From positions 3,373,071 through 3,437,070 of the forward strand of contig JAQQFT010000023.1 in NCBI GenBank assembly GCA_029582265.1: DNA of 64,000 nucleotides, given 5' to 3'. Every line of letters begins with the position of its first letter. Position 1 is the first letter of the stretch. The translations under genes and the position numbers were made by a program. Below the pieces are notes generated by a model. That model worked only from the letters and a program-made list of their open reading frames with translations. It made no database searches and had not been told where the DNA came from. Of this stretch, positions 22,905 to 32,600 are shown in pieces. Origin of the DNA: Zoroaster sp. YZ-2022 (lineage: Eukaryota > Echinodermata > Asteroidea > Forcipulatida > Zoroasteridae).

Positions 22905-25900
22905 TGCAGTTTTCTGCTGCTCGGCAAGTGTACATGTTATTCATGCATGCGAAACCTCTGTTTATACCACCATCCCCACGCCGAGTTTCCAACACTTGCA
23001 TGTACTTCTCTTTCGTGATGTCGTTTGTTTTGTTAAGTCCTTGCAGCTGATCTTGTCAGTGTTTGTAATAATACGTCTTGCTGCAGAAGCGATAGTAGAT
23101 GCTCCCTCCACTCAACCTTAAATAAGCCAGGGGTGCGTCGATCATAGGCTTTTGCTCATCTATGCATCACGGGAAACCGAGAGATGTTTCTCCATACAGA
23201 TGATGCTTGCATTTCTGGTTTACGATGTCGTCTAGTGTTTCCGCAGAGATAGCGAGGTATGTCGAGTCAGTATCCATTTGACAAAGTTGGAAGTCTGACC
23301 GATCAGCAAACTTCAACAAAGTCTAAGTAAAACTGCAACATCCTCAGCTTAGCATATTGGTATACGAAAAATCCTATTTGCAGGGGTAGGTTTAGCCGGA
23401 TGCTCTTCTTTGTCATGTCGACCTCGTACATGTCATCGCCGATCGTGTAAGGGCGCGGGTGGGAGTCATTTACCAATCGTGAAGCGGTGTCATCGCAAAC
23501 TTGGACGTTGGCGTGACGCTCCTGATTCGTCACCGTCTTCCCATAGGCAGAGTTACCGAGCAGCTTCATGGTATCTGCTATTATAGACTTACTCGAATCA
23601 TTATCCCCAGCCCGTCTGGCATCGCGACAGCGTTTAAAACCTCGAAAGCACTTGCTGGGGCGATACTCGATGACCTCGTACACATGGTCGGTATTAAACC
23701 ATGCTGAAGGTACCATCTCAGAAGAGGTGTAGCAAACATGATTCAGAGGCAAACATGCTCCCAATCAGGCTTCGACGAGGTTTTCATCAGATCCTCTCGT
23801 TCGGCAAATTCCGCATGTGTTCACCGATGTCATCTCGGCTTATATTAATGCTCTTGAAGATGAGGCGGCATGTCGCTGAAGTGCTCTCCAAATGGGGCGG
23901 TACCGAGATGTCACATTCTACAAGTCCGAACATCGACTGATCCAAGAACGGCCTTTGCTATCTCGTCTTGCTGTCATGGTCTTCTGGCGATGATGAGGTG
24001 GCGACGTACGGACGCTAGGTACGCCGGCAGGGCAGGATTCTCTTTTGTGCTTCATACCAATCACTCCCACATTTCAACCAGATGATAGCCTTGGCGGCCT
24101 GGTGTAGGCGGAAGTACTCCTTTGTCGCGGGCCCAGAAGATCTGACGGCATCTGTCTGACCAGATTGAAGTCTTTTCGTGTTGAGGGACAGCGATGCCCA
24201 TGCCATAAAAACAACCATGGAACTGGAAGACTGGCGTGACTCTATGTTGTACCTGTCTACGAGGAATTTTCACGTGGGCCGATGCGGTATTCGGTGTCGT
24301 TAAATCCGTGGCGGATGTGCACATCCGGACTCAGACCCATTCCAACCACTCTGCCATCTCCTCGTCGCAGACCGATTTGAGGTTTGAAGTCGTTTCCGGA
24401 TTTTCTTCTTACGGAATACTCCAGATGGCACATCTTGCATCGAAGGACCAGACGTACAGGGCGTTGGCGTCGAACCCAACAATCTTTTGGCAAGATTTGG
24501 GTCCACGCGGATGACAGTCTTCTGTCGCTCATGGTAGCGGTGAAAAACAATGGAGGGACCACCCACAATGTTGTTCTTTGGGGTTGGCCAGTACATCCTT
24601 GTTCTTACTCGTCGAAGAGAGAAAATAGACTTCATGTGGGAACGTCAGGAACATGTACTGTAGAGAAAGCCCTGGCACGAGATAGCTGATTTGAACATGT
24701 CCATTCCATGTCTTGAAGTGAAATTGAACATTTTCTGGACTAGCTCGAGAAATGGGACAACGTCGCGGTTGTTGTACCATACCAGAAAATCTCTTATGGT
24801 GCTCATCTGGGTCTTCCGCGCTGACGACAAACGGTAGCGGTCGGCCTGGCTGATGTTTCCGCTCTTAAAAGTTCTGTGGGGAAGTCTCCGTGAGGAGGTG
24901 GTTCTGCAGCGTTCGGATTTGTCTAGGTCGTCCATCCACTCGTATGGGGCTTAACTTTTCTTCACAGCAGTCATAGGCCTTCAAGAATTTGGCGTAGCTG
25001 CAGCCGGGTGCCAAGTAGTTTCGTGATGTCAAAATTTAAGTCTTGTGGTCTTGACGGCCATGGACTGTCCTTTTGATAGCGGTCGATGATCCGTGCGCTG
25101 TAACTCTGAGTACAAGTATCGTTTGACGAGGTTGAAATCGTAGAACCTGAGTTGAAGCCAAGAACCGGCAATTCCATCAGAAATCTCTCCAGTTCTTCTT
25201 TCAGCTTTTCCGGGGATAACGTGGGTTGCTTCTTCTGTAGCTTCCGCATCATGGATGGAACCACTTATGGATGTCCGTCGTCATTTCGCTATGAATGATG
25301 TCGTCGATTCCTGGAACACCCCTCAAACTTTCCAGCAGGCATGTGTAGGCAGACTCACTGATCTGCTGGAGGTAGTCCACCATCTCTGAAACTAGGGTAT
25401 TGAGTTTCCTTGTGTCACGAAAACATCGAGGGAGCTTCAGTCTGGGACATTGCTTGAAACACTGACGCTCAAAGGTACGTGCTGGCGTCCCGTGCAGCTT
25501 GTCTGCCTTGAACAGTTTTCTCGCGGTACAGGCTGAAAGTAGCTCTCAAAGTCAAATGTTGCGCGGTATGGTGGCGGTGTCTTTGTTCACCTCGATCCCT
25601 TTCTCGGTGACCTGTCGAATACGGTGCGTGGTATGTGATAGGCACCACCGGGAAGTGGTGCTTTAATTCGTATCGCAGGTGACTTCGTGTCGATGCAGAT
25701 TATTTGACGGGTGAATGCGGTGTTACACTTTGTGCAGGTGGCACCGGCCATACTTTTTCCGGTCCCGGACGAAAAGTGTCGGCCACATAGGGTTGAGGGT
25801 CAGGGTGTTGTTGTAGCGACGGTGACTCCGTGCTTACCAATTCTGCGAAGATATGGCGATGTGGTTCGTCGTGCTGTTCTGTCGACCGGATCTCCATCTT

Positions 25901-26890
25901 GTTCCTCGTCAATCTCGCAGGGATGAGTGAATAGACTTGTATGTTGACCTTGAATATTTTTCTCCAGCTGAGATAGGTCGTCTAGTGTCACCCCGGCAAT
26001 ATGTTGCCTACCTGTCTCACGCTTATACTCTTCGATCAGGGTTTGGGTTGGCCTTTCCAAGGCTCGGATGTCAGCCTCGATGCAACGCTAGGCATCGGAA
26101 AAAACAATGCTTGTTGTTGAACCATGACCATCTCTGTAATTTTTTCACGAGGCTGACAAGCCCTTCGTTGTTTTGACAAAGAGCAGGAAGATCTTCTGTT
26201 GGTGCACCAATGGAATGTCCTAAGCTTGTACGACGTACACCGTCATGTTGGTGACGTGGGCAACGGTCCATTTCCGGTCCGCTCGCCCGCATACCAAAAT
26301 GAAGCACATCGAAACTTCCTGGACTTGCCTAACTGGGTGGTCGAGATCTCTTGGGATGATATAAACGCAGGCGACGAGGAAGGCGAGGCGTTGTTGTGAC
26401 TTGCATGGAAGTACCTTAATGATCCCGTCTCGGTGTCTCTTTTGCACCGAAGGAGAGGTTCACCTTCACCCGGCATCGGAGGCGTTGGAAAAAAAAAACG
26501 CAAGGGCATCTTCAACGGTGAAACCACGAAGGCCAAACATTCGAAATTGTATATATCCTGAATTGAGCGGCCGGTTGAATGATGAGAGTTCGTATCTGCA
26601 TGACCAGTTGGTCTGCACTAGCAACTGGATGCCAGCCTCCTCATCATCGAAAGTACCACTTCATCATACAAAATGGGTCCTCATGAAGGTCATCCCATTG
26701 ATCTGGGGGATGTTTGTGACGATTTGGGGATAGGGTTCTGGTGGTGGCGACAGGGCTTCCACGGTGGTGGTACATGTGGCGTTGGTGTTGGAAGAGGTGC
26801 ATCTATAGTTGATGGTCGCTCCAGTTGCTTTAATGCTGGGGCGGTATTTGTTACGATGCCTCCTCATTGTGGATCTTCTGGTGAACAACT
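22905..26890 (-). pseudogene. Family B DNA polymerase (viral/organellar type), heavily frameshifted
   Basis: The minus strand reads, from about 26.9 kb downward in alternating frames, as a polymerase with 3'-5' exonuclease. An N-terminal region contains KHCFFRCLALHRG (about 26080-26120) and GVTLDDLSQLEKN (about 25970). Exo I, TFDFESYF, has its DFE at 25545-25553. Exo II is LPVLGFNSG near 25160. The exonuclease-palm region has FLVWYNNRDVVPFLE near 24800 and IVGGPSIVFHRYHE near 24570. Motif A is FDANALY at 24453-24473. Motif B is MKLLGNSAYGKTVTN at 23538-23582. Motif C is DTDS at 23263-23274. A C-terminal block is KEKYMQVLETRRGDGGINRG near 22980. This matches the DNA_pol_B_2-type polymerases of Polinton-like elements and linear DNA viruses or plasmids. 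At least a dozen frame changes and stops make it inactive. Only motif-level fragments are given here. Confidence 0.8.
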
Positions 26891-27277
26891 ACAGACTAAG
26901 CAAGAGGCGCTTCCTTTTACAATTTCCCTTTACGCTTGGGATGGTTCTTCACTAATTGCCCTCTCTTGTCGCACGAACCTGACGGATGATTTTCCTATGT
27001 CTATTTAGACTGTCCATTTCGACTGAAGGATTTTTCACAGGTTGAACAGGACAAAGCTTGATGTTTTTGTGTTTTCTTTCATGCCGCTTTATGGCTGTAC
27101 TGTGCGCGTGAATGTTTCACAGTGTGAACACTGGAAAAAGATTATTGGTAGAAACATCATTCTTGAAAAAAAAAAAAAAATAGTCAAAAATACTACGGGG
27201 CCTTGTATAAAAACATTTTTGATAATTTAAGTTTTAAAGTTATTTCAGGCTGAGTAATACTCAGTTCCCACTCACCA

Positions 27278-27520
27278 TTGGAACTCGAGGTCAGACTGCC
27301 AATTCTTCAGCCACACGGGAAGGAGACGCTGGTACATCTTCAGCACGGGGAGGAGACGCTGGTACATCTTCAGCTACACGGGAAGGAGACGCTGGTACAT
27401 CTTCAGCGCCACGGGAGGAGACGCTGGTACATCTTCAGCTACACAGGAGGACGCTGGTACATCTTCAGCTACACGGGAGGAGACGCTGGTACGTCTTCAG
27501 GAGAATCTTCGTCAATACTC
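27278..27520 (-). repeat. Coding-like minisatellite, about 36-39 bp x 6
   Basis: GACGCTGGTACATCTTCAG recurs six times with short variable spacers (ACACGGGAAGGA and similar). On the minus strand it encodes repeats of AEDVPASPSRV in one frame and ends AEELAV before a stop. The preserved peptide period suggests it once was the C-terminal repeat region of a protein. Confidence 0.7.
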
Positions 27521-27576
27521 TTTACATGAAAAATAAATAAATAAAAATATATATATTCAATATAAACATTAGTACG

Positions 27577-27578
27577 TG

Positions 27579-27671
<93 letters not shown>

Positions 27672-27673
27672 GT

Positions 27674-27729
<56 letters not shown>

Positions 27730-27757
27730 CATCATCATCATCATCATCAGCACAATT
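27577..27757. repeat. (ATC)n microsatellite, about 180 bp
   Basis: A nearly pure CAT/ATC trinucleotide run with few interruptions (CGT near 27671, CCT near 27728). On the minus strand it encodes poly-Asp in the frame of the upstream segment, then poly-Met after the interruption. On the plus strand the same run gives poly-Ile or poly-Ser. Confidence 0.95.
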
Positions 27758-28122
27758 TACCATTGGTTCGGGCTCGCTCAGTTCTTCATAGCACTGTCTG
27801 AACGCATCACTTGGACGACCGGACAGCCATACCAAACGGACTGTTCTCTTCTATTGAAATAATAAACAATACAATAATCAATACAATACACAATAATACA
27901 CATCTTTCCGGCATCCTAAAACTTCAGTAGAAACCATTCTTTTAATAGCATGCTTAAAATAATATTTATAAAATAAATAAATAAATATATTAAATAAATA
28001 ATAGCGTAACCCCACCTCTATGCATTCAAAATATTAGTAAAAGGAAGGGCGCCCTCATTTGGCGATTTTTTTGATGGACTATACCTACATTCTTGACATA
28101 AAACATAGCGCCTTAACCTACT

Positions 28123-28210
28123 CTTTAAGCGTATCAAATTATATCAACATGCCTCCACCCATGCCCACTACCCCCCTTTAATCGTATCACATGATATCAA
28201 CATGCCTCCA
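28123..28210. repeat. Direct repeat, two copies of about 45 bp
   Basis: TATATCAACATGCCTCCACC appears twice in tandem (from about 28139 and about 28191, the second as GATATCAACATGCCTCC), each preceded by TTTAA-CGTATCA. It lies in the candidate intron of the minus-strand remnant. Confidence 0.6.
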
Positions 28211-29023
28211 CCCATGCTCACACCTCTTATCAATATTTAAAAACAACAATAGACTAATACTAAAATATCCTATGTCGTGTAGTCAGACCTAATTTTAACG
28301 TTAATGATTTTATGTGATGAGGTTGTCTCATCTACAAGAAAATACAAAGAAAAGAAAATGAAATCTTCCTACCTCATCAGAAGAACAGTTCACGTCTTCT
28401 CCTAACAGTTCATCTGCTACATTTGTTGACTGCCTCCTGCTGCGATGCAGTAGGGTGTGGACTGTTAAGGGCCCGTATTCATCTTTCAGCAGCTCGTCAT
28501 CGGCTATCCGTTTACGCCTTCTTGCTCTCCGACAGCGTTGGATCCTGACTCGAAAATATTGCCAATTCAATTCGTTCATTTCATCTAGTTCAGATGATGT
28601 AGGATCGGGACAAAAAATTCATTCTGCTATCCATCTTTGCTGATTATCTGCCAGATGATATCTACACAGTCTATGCTTTTACATGAGCAACGCAAAAGTG
28701 ATTTTGCAACGCACGATGTTGTCTCATTGTTGAAAACTCTTGATGCAACAAAGATCAAACCATTCACCCAAAGGAGTTCCATATATAAATAAATAAACAA
28801 ATAAAGTAAAATAACAAAAACTAAAGCCCTGTTAAATGATTTTCGTTCTAAATCTAAGCAACAACATCGGCTCATATGTCATGCCACCAATATTCGGTAA
28901 TCGTTAGGCTTTTTTATCACACCAAACATTAACTATCTAGTTATCATTCCTTCACAAAAATAAATGGTACGGTCCGCTATTTGCCGCGAAATGTAAAAAG
29001 TGTTCAAAAGTGGTGGTGCCCTC

Positions 29024-29840
29024 CACACAAACTGCACACCTCCACGCGCGCGCCAGGCACCAGTCATCAGCCAATGCTTGCGCTTGCGCGCACCTCTCCT
29101 CCACCACACACCTGACTGCACACCTCCACCTTTGTGTTGTGTGCAGTTTGTGTCAGTGCGCAAATAGTGCTGCGGACCAATTGTCTGATGCAGTATTACG
29201 GTTGCGTATTGTGTTGTGTACAGTTGGCATGCATTATTTTATTATTGCAGTTTGTGTGGCGGGAGTAATGCAGTTGTGGGTATTTTTGTGTGCAGTTATT
29301 GCAGTGGTAGGAGCCGATAAATTGTAGGTTTGAAAAAGAAAAAATGAAAAAAAAAATTTTTCAATCATATAATGAAACAATCTTTCCTCTTGGCGGCAGT
29401 GGGATGTGCAGTGCAGTTGGTATTACAGTGATTTTGCGGTTGTAAGTTTGTATTGTGGCAGACCACAGTCCACCACAGTGCAGTGGAGGAAGATGTGGGC
29501 AGATTGCACTTTGTTGTGGAGCAGTGGTGGAGCGAACAAGTGGTAACACCTAATTATTTTTTTTACTTGGCCGACCGAAATGACGTCATAAAGCAATAAA
29601 TAAATAAAATAAAATAATAAAATAAATAAAAATGAAAAAAAATAAAATTATATCACCACCTACAAAGTGCACCCACCACAACAACAAAGTGCAAATCTGC
29701 TCACCATTCCTCCACTGCACTGTGGTGGACTGTGGTTCATTATAGCGGTACAAACTGCAAAATCACTGCACAACAAACTGCACATTCCACATTCCGCCTG
29801 AAGTGACGGGTTGCTGCTCACATACTACTACTAACCGCAC
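29024..29840 (-). repeat. Right terminal inverted repeat with internal hairpins
   Basis: This is the inverted partner of 17479-18110. The outer hairpin has arms at about 29402-29540 and 29655-29795, with the loop containing CCGAAATGACGTCAT. The inner end carries CACACAAACTGCACACC at 29024-29040 and GTGTGCAGTTTGTGT near 29140. Between these two inner blocks lie CG-rich palindromic bits (CGCGCGCGCC, GCTTGCGCGC) absent from the left copy. The two ends have diverged by many small indels. Confidence 0.8.
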
Positions 29841-31020
29841 AGGAAGAATCGTCTCAATGTGGCGCGCAGCGGATGACCTGGGCGACTGTTCCCATGATGA
29901 GAGCAGCATCACATCAGGTACCACGCAGAAGTGCGGTCAAAACTCATCAAACCTGCAAAAAAAAAAAAATTTACAATTAAAAAATTAAATAAAGTATAAG
30001 CAAAATGAAAATATCATCTTCTGCAAATTCCACAATATTCATTTTTTACATGATTCCACAGAGTTTGCAATATTTGCACAGGAACAATACATAAGTTTCT
30101 AAAATTCCCCATTAGGAAGAAATAAAAGTCCCCCATACTGGACTCCCTGGGGAGTTCCACAGCTATCACAGCTGTGTACCAGTGTGTTTGCCCACAATGT
30201 TTGCTTACCTATTCTATAACGTTTGCTTGCAGTACAAAAAAGCATTCCACCTGGATTGATTTCTAGGTAGAATTGTGGAGAAATTGCTACTACGACACGT
30301 TTAGAAACCCTCCTTCAACCGCCATGCGCATGTGCGCTGGATACGTCAGTTTTAACCCAGTGTAGTTAGTTGTCCGTGTGTATATATGTGGCATGTCAGT
30401 ATGTGCACGGTCTGAGTCTGGTGTGCGACGTGATGATGATCGAACTCTGATGATCGCCAGCGTCTTTGGCTACTAATCAAAAGATGCCCTGGCGTTAACC
30501 ACTCGGCTTTGTTTTTGTGATGATCACGGGTCAAGTTTTCAGTTTGCGTACTCATCAATCCAACTTTCGAAAAAATACTGGGTCGCATGGGGTCATAGTG
30601 TGGTATCGGTGCGCATGAGCATCAGGTACTTATCATTGCGGCTGATGTCGGTAAAGCAGGTAGCTATTACATATAAATTCAACAAAAAAAGTGAGTGGTA
30701 CCGATTTTTTCTTTTGCCTGGCGAGCATCATAACTATATGTATATATGTGGTAAATATTGTGGAGAAAACTAACAAGTGTGTACCGTTTTTATCGGCATG
30801 AGGGCCCCCAGAGGTCAGACGAGTCTGGGAATGTTGACGTGGAATATTATGGGTAATAAATTAACCCCAAAGTTGAGCTGTTGAAATTTAAAATACAATA
30901 ACTTCAACCAAACTTACCGCCTACGAAACCAATACAGACTGTGTCATCTGAAAGATGAATAGCGCTCCGTAGTTGAACATCCTGGAATTCTTTGAAACCC
31001 TACAAAATAAACCAATGCAA
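29841..31020. other. Flank of the element, no supported gene
   Basis: Positions 29803-29988 hold a short open frame without splice context, followed by a poly-A run near 29958. I looked for resumption of the RAG1-like frame right of the element and could not see it. The sequence from 30.0 to 31.0 kb is AT-rich with nothing supported, except a possible tRNA-like stretch at 30430-30525. Confidence 0.35.
30430..30525 (-). repeat. Possible tRNA-like (SINE head) sequence
   Basis: The minus strand contains GCCGAGTGGTTAACGCC, close to the A-box region of a class II (Ser/Leu-type) tRNA. About 50 nt downstream lies GAGTTCGATC, close to a B box. No complete cloverleaf can be drawn and no CCA-end stem is evident, so it is at best a decayed tRNA-derived retroposon head. 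Confidence 0.25.
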
Positions 31021-31021
31021 A

Positions 31022-31570
31022 TTCAAATTATAATAATAATAATAATAATAATGTATAGATTTATATAGCGCACGTATCCACCAACTAGTGGCGCTCAAGG
31101 CGCATTATATTATTATCCCTGCTCATAAGGCTCATAAGGCTCATAAATCATTCCTGAAACCATCTCAGCTCCTGGGAGTATACAGCTCAATTGCTGCCAT
31201 TTCTGGCATATAGAGCAAACCATCTCTGCCTTCACAGGTGCCCATTTAACCCTGGGTGGAGAGAAGCAATTATGGTTAAGTGTCTTGCTCAAGGACACAG
31301 GTGTCACGGCCGGGACTCGAACCCACACTCTGCTGCTGGCAACACCAGAACTTGAGTTCAGTGCGCTAGACCGCACGACAATCCACTTTACGTGCATTAT
31401 ACAACGGGACCTACGGCTTTACGTCCCATCCGAAGGACGAAGCAATTATGGTTAAGTACCTTGCTCAAGGATACAAGTGTCACGACCGGGGCTCGAACCC
31501 ACACCCTGCTGCTGGCAACACCAGAACTTGAGTTCGGTGCGCTAGACCGCTCGGCCGCTCGCCAACGAAA
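31022..31570 (-). mobile_element. tRNA-derived SINE with two tRNA-like heads
   Basis: Read on the minus strand, GCGAGCGGCCGAGCGGTCTA...GGTTCGAGCCC (31565 down to about 31490) is a Leu-type tRNA-like head with A and B boxes, followed by CTTGAGCAAGGTACTTAACC. A second, similar head lies at about 31390-31255 (TAGCGCACTGAACTC, GGTTCGAGTCC). The 3' part (31135 down to 31022) includes GCGCCTTGAGCGCCACTAG and TATAAATCTATACATTATT with an (ATT)n tail. Structure, boxes and tail are standard for a SINE. The two heads mean either tandem insertion or a dimeric family. Confidence 0.7.
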
Positions 31571-32600
31571 CACCACAAGTATTAAAACAAGTATTAAAAC
31601 AAGTTATAAAACAAGTATTTCTAAAACAAGTATTTCTAAATTCGTGGTGTAATGTTTTGACATTCTGGAATACATCAAACACAACTTGCAACTTATGACT
31701 CACAGGGGGGGGGGGGCATTCTAACAATTAGGTAAAGTTAACACGCTTATTGTATACGTTTTAATAATACTGTATTTTATACATATGTACAACAATAAAA
31801 GTTATAAAAAACTTTTAAAAAATTATATTTTAAATATCTGTGGCAGTGTCATGAGTGTGGGCTGTGTACTGTTTGTTTCTTTCTTTTTTTGTCAGGTAAT
31901 ATTACCAAAACCAAATGATGTGGTAGGGGATTGAAGCCAAATGTTGTGGTACGTTAGGGAATGGAAGCAAACAAGAGCTATACAAATCATGACTTTCAAC
32001 GTCAATAAACATGTGCTAAAATCTCGTTTTTAACATGTGTACAGTTCGCCCCCACAAATCTCGCCCCGTAGAATCTTATTCTTCATTGGAATTAAGGGGC
32101 GAAGTTGTACTAGCAGCACGTAAACTTGTATAAACGGTGTTGAAATGTTTTAAAAAATGCTAAACTTTTCATAGCTTTAAATCATCCAAAACAAAATGTC
32201 CAACACTTACTTGTTAATTTTTCCTGAAGTACATCATCTTGTGAGATGATGACATGTTTTTAGGGTCCGTTGTGACTTTTGTTTAAGAGAAATGAGACAA
32301 AATGTCTGGTGATCGTCCGTCGACATGTACAGCAGTCCAGACACAATGCGGGCCTTATGCATCACGTGTATCTTTCTCCGCATTAACTCCGTGACCCCAA
32401 CGTACTTCTGCTTGGTGGTGGCGGAAGGTCACATATTTTTAAATAATTTACCTATTTACATATCTAAAACTTTCTATCAACCAATCAGGTTATCGCTTTT
32501 TACAAGGCCACTTTATATAACGGTTGACGCGAAAAGGAATGTTTATAACATACAATGCATGGATGACGTCATAGACATCATTATGCGCGCTGACTAATAT
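31571..32600. other. AT-rich spacer, simple repeats only
   Basis: A short tandem repeat of ACAAGTATT(T/A)AAA lies at 31576-31640 and a G run at 31706-31716. The remainder shows no supported gene. A (C)AT-rich open frame at 32325-32597 has no supporting context. Confidence 0.4.

Larger units (their letters stand above)
27290..28875 (-). pseudogene. Minus-strand remnant: basic domain, poly-Asp and AEDVPASPSR repeats
   Basis: Three coding-like blocks follow each other on the minus strand. From about 28740 to 28373 it reads SCVAKSLLRCSCKSIDCVD, then after a frame change PDPTSSELDEMNELNWQYF, the basic RVRIQRCRRARRRKRIADDE and NVADELLGEDVNCSSDE, ending at a GTAGGA donor (28371-28372). After a candidate intron, a second block from 27850 (acceptor ATAG) reads RTVRLVWLSGRPSDAFRQCY, then SEPEPMVNCADDDDD running into the (ATC)n poly-Asp tract. 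A third block (27520-27290) encodes AEDVPASPSR repeats. The family is unknown. Position between the polymerase and the right terminal repeat suggests it belonged to the 12.4-kb element. Whether the blocks are one gene is inference. Confidence 0.35.
17479..29840. mobile_element. 12.4-kb DNA element with hairpin terminal inverted repeats and a family B DNA polymerase
   Basis: The left terminal repeat (17479-18110) and right one (29024-29840) are inverted copies of each other with the same internal order: an outer end (GTAGTAT...GAGCAG), a 130-bp palindrome around an AT-rich loop containing ATGACGTCATTTCGG, TGCACA-rich sequence, then a palindrome of CACACAAACTGCACACC. Between them lie a TATA promoter with a plus-strand pseudogene (18466-19536), 3.3 kb with no recognised gene, a minus-strand polymerase pseudogene (22905-26890) and a minus-strand remnant (27290-28875). 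Long terminal repeats plus family B polymerase fit Polintons, adintoviruses or bidnavirus-like elements. No integrase, ATPase, protease or capsid gene is recognisable. All coding parts are broken, so this is a fossil. The exact ends are uncertain by about 20 bp and I found no clear target duplication. Confidence 0.65.

Noticed and set aside
27569..27835. Poly-Met and poly-Ile/poly-Ser proteins over the (ATC)n tract
   Set aside because: They are translations of a microsatellite. Only the upstream minus-strand segment and the poly-Asp register look protein-like.
31255..31565. Functional tRNA-Leu genes
   Set aside because: The heads lack a complete acceptor stem and are fused to a SINE linker and tail. 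They are retroposon parts.
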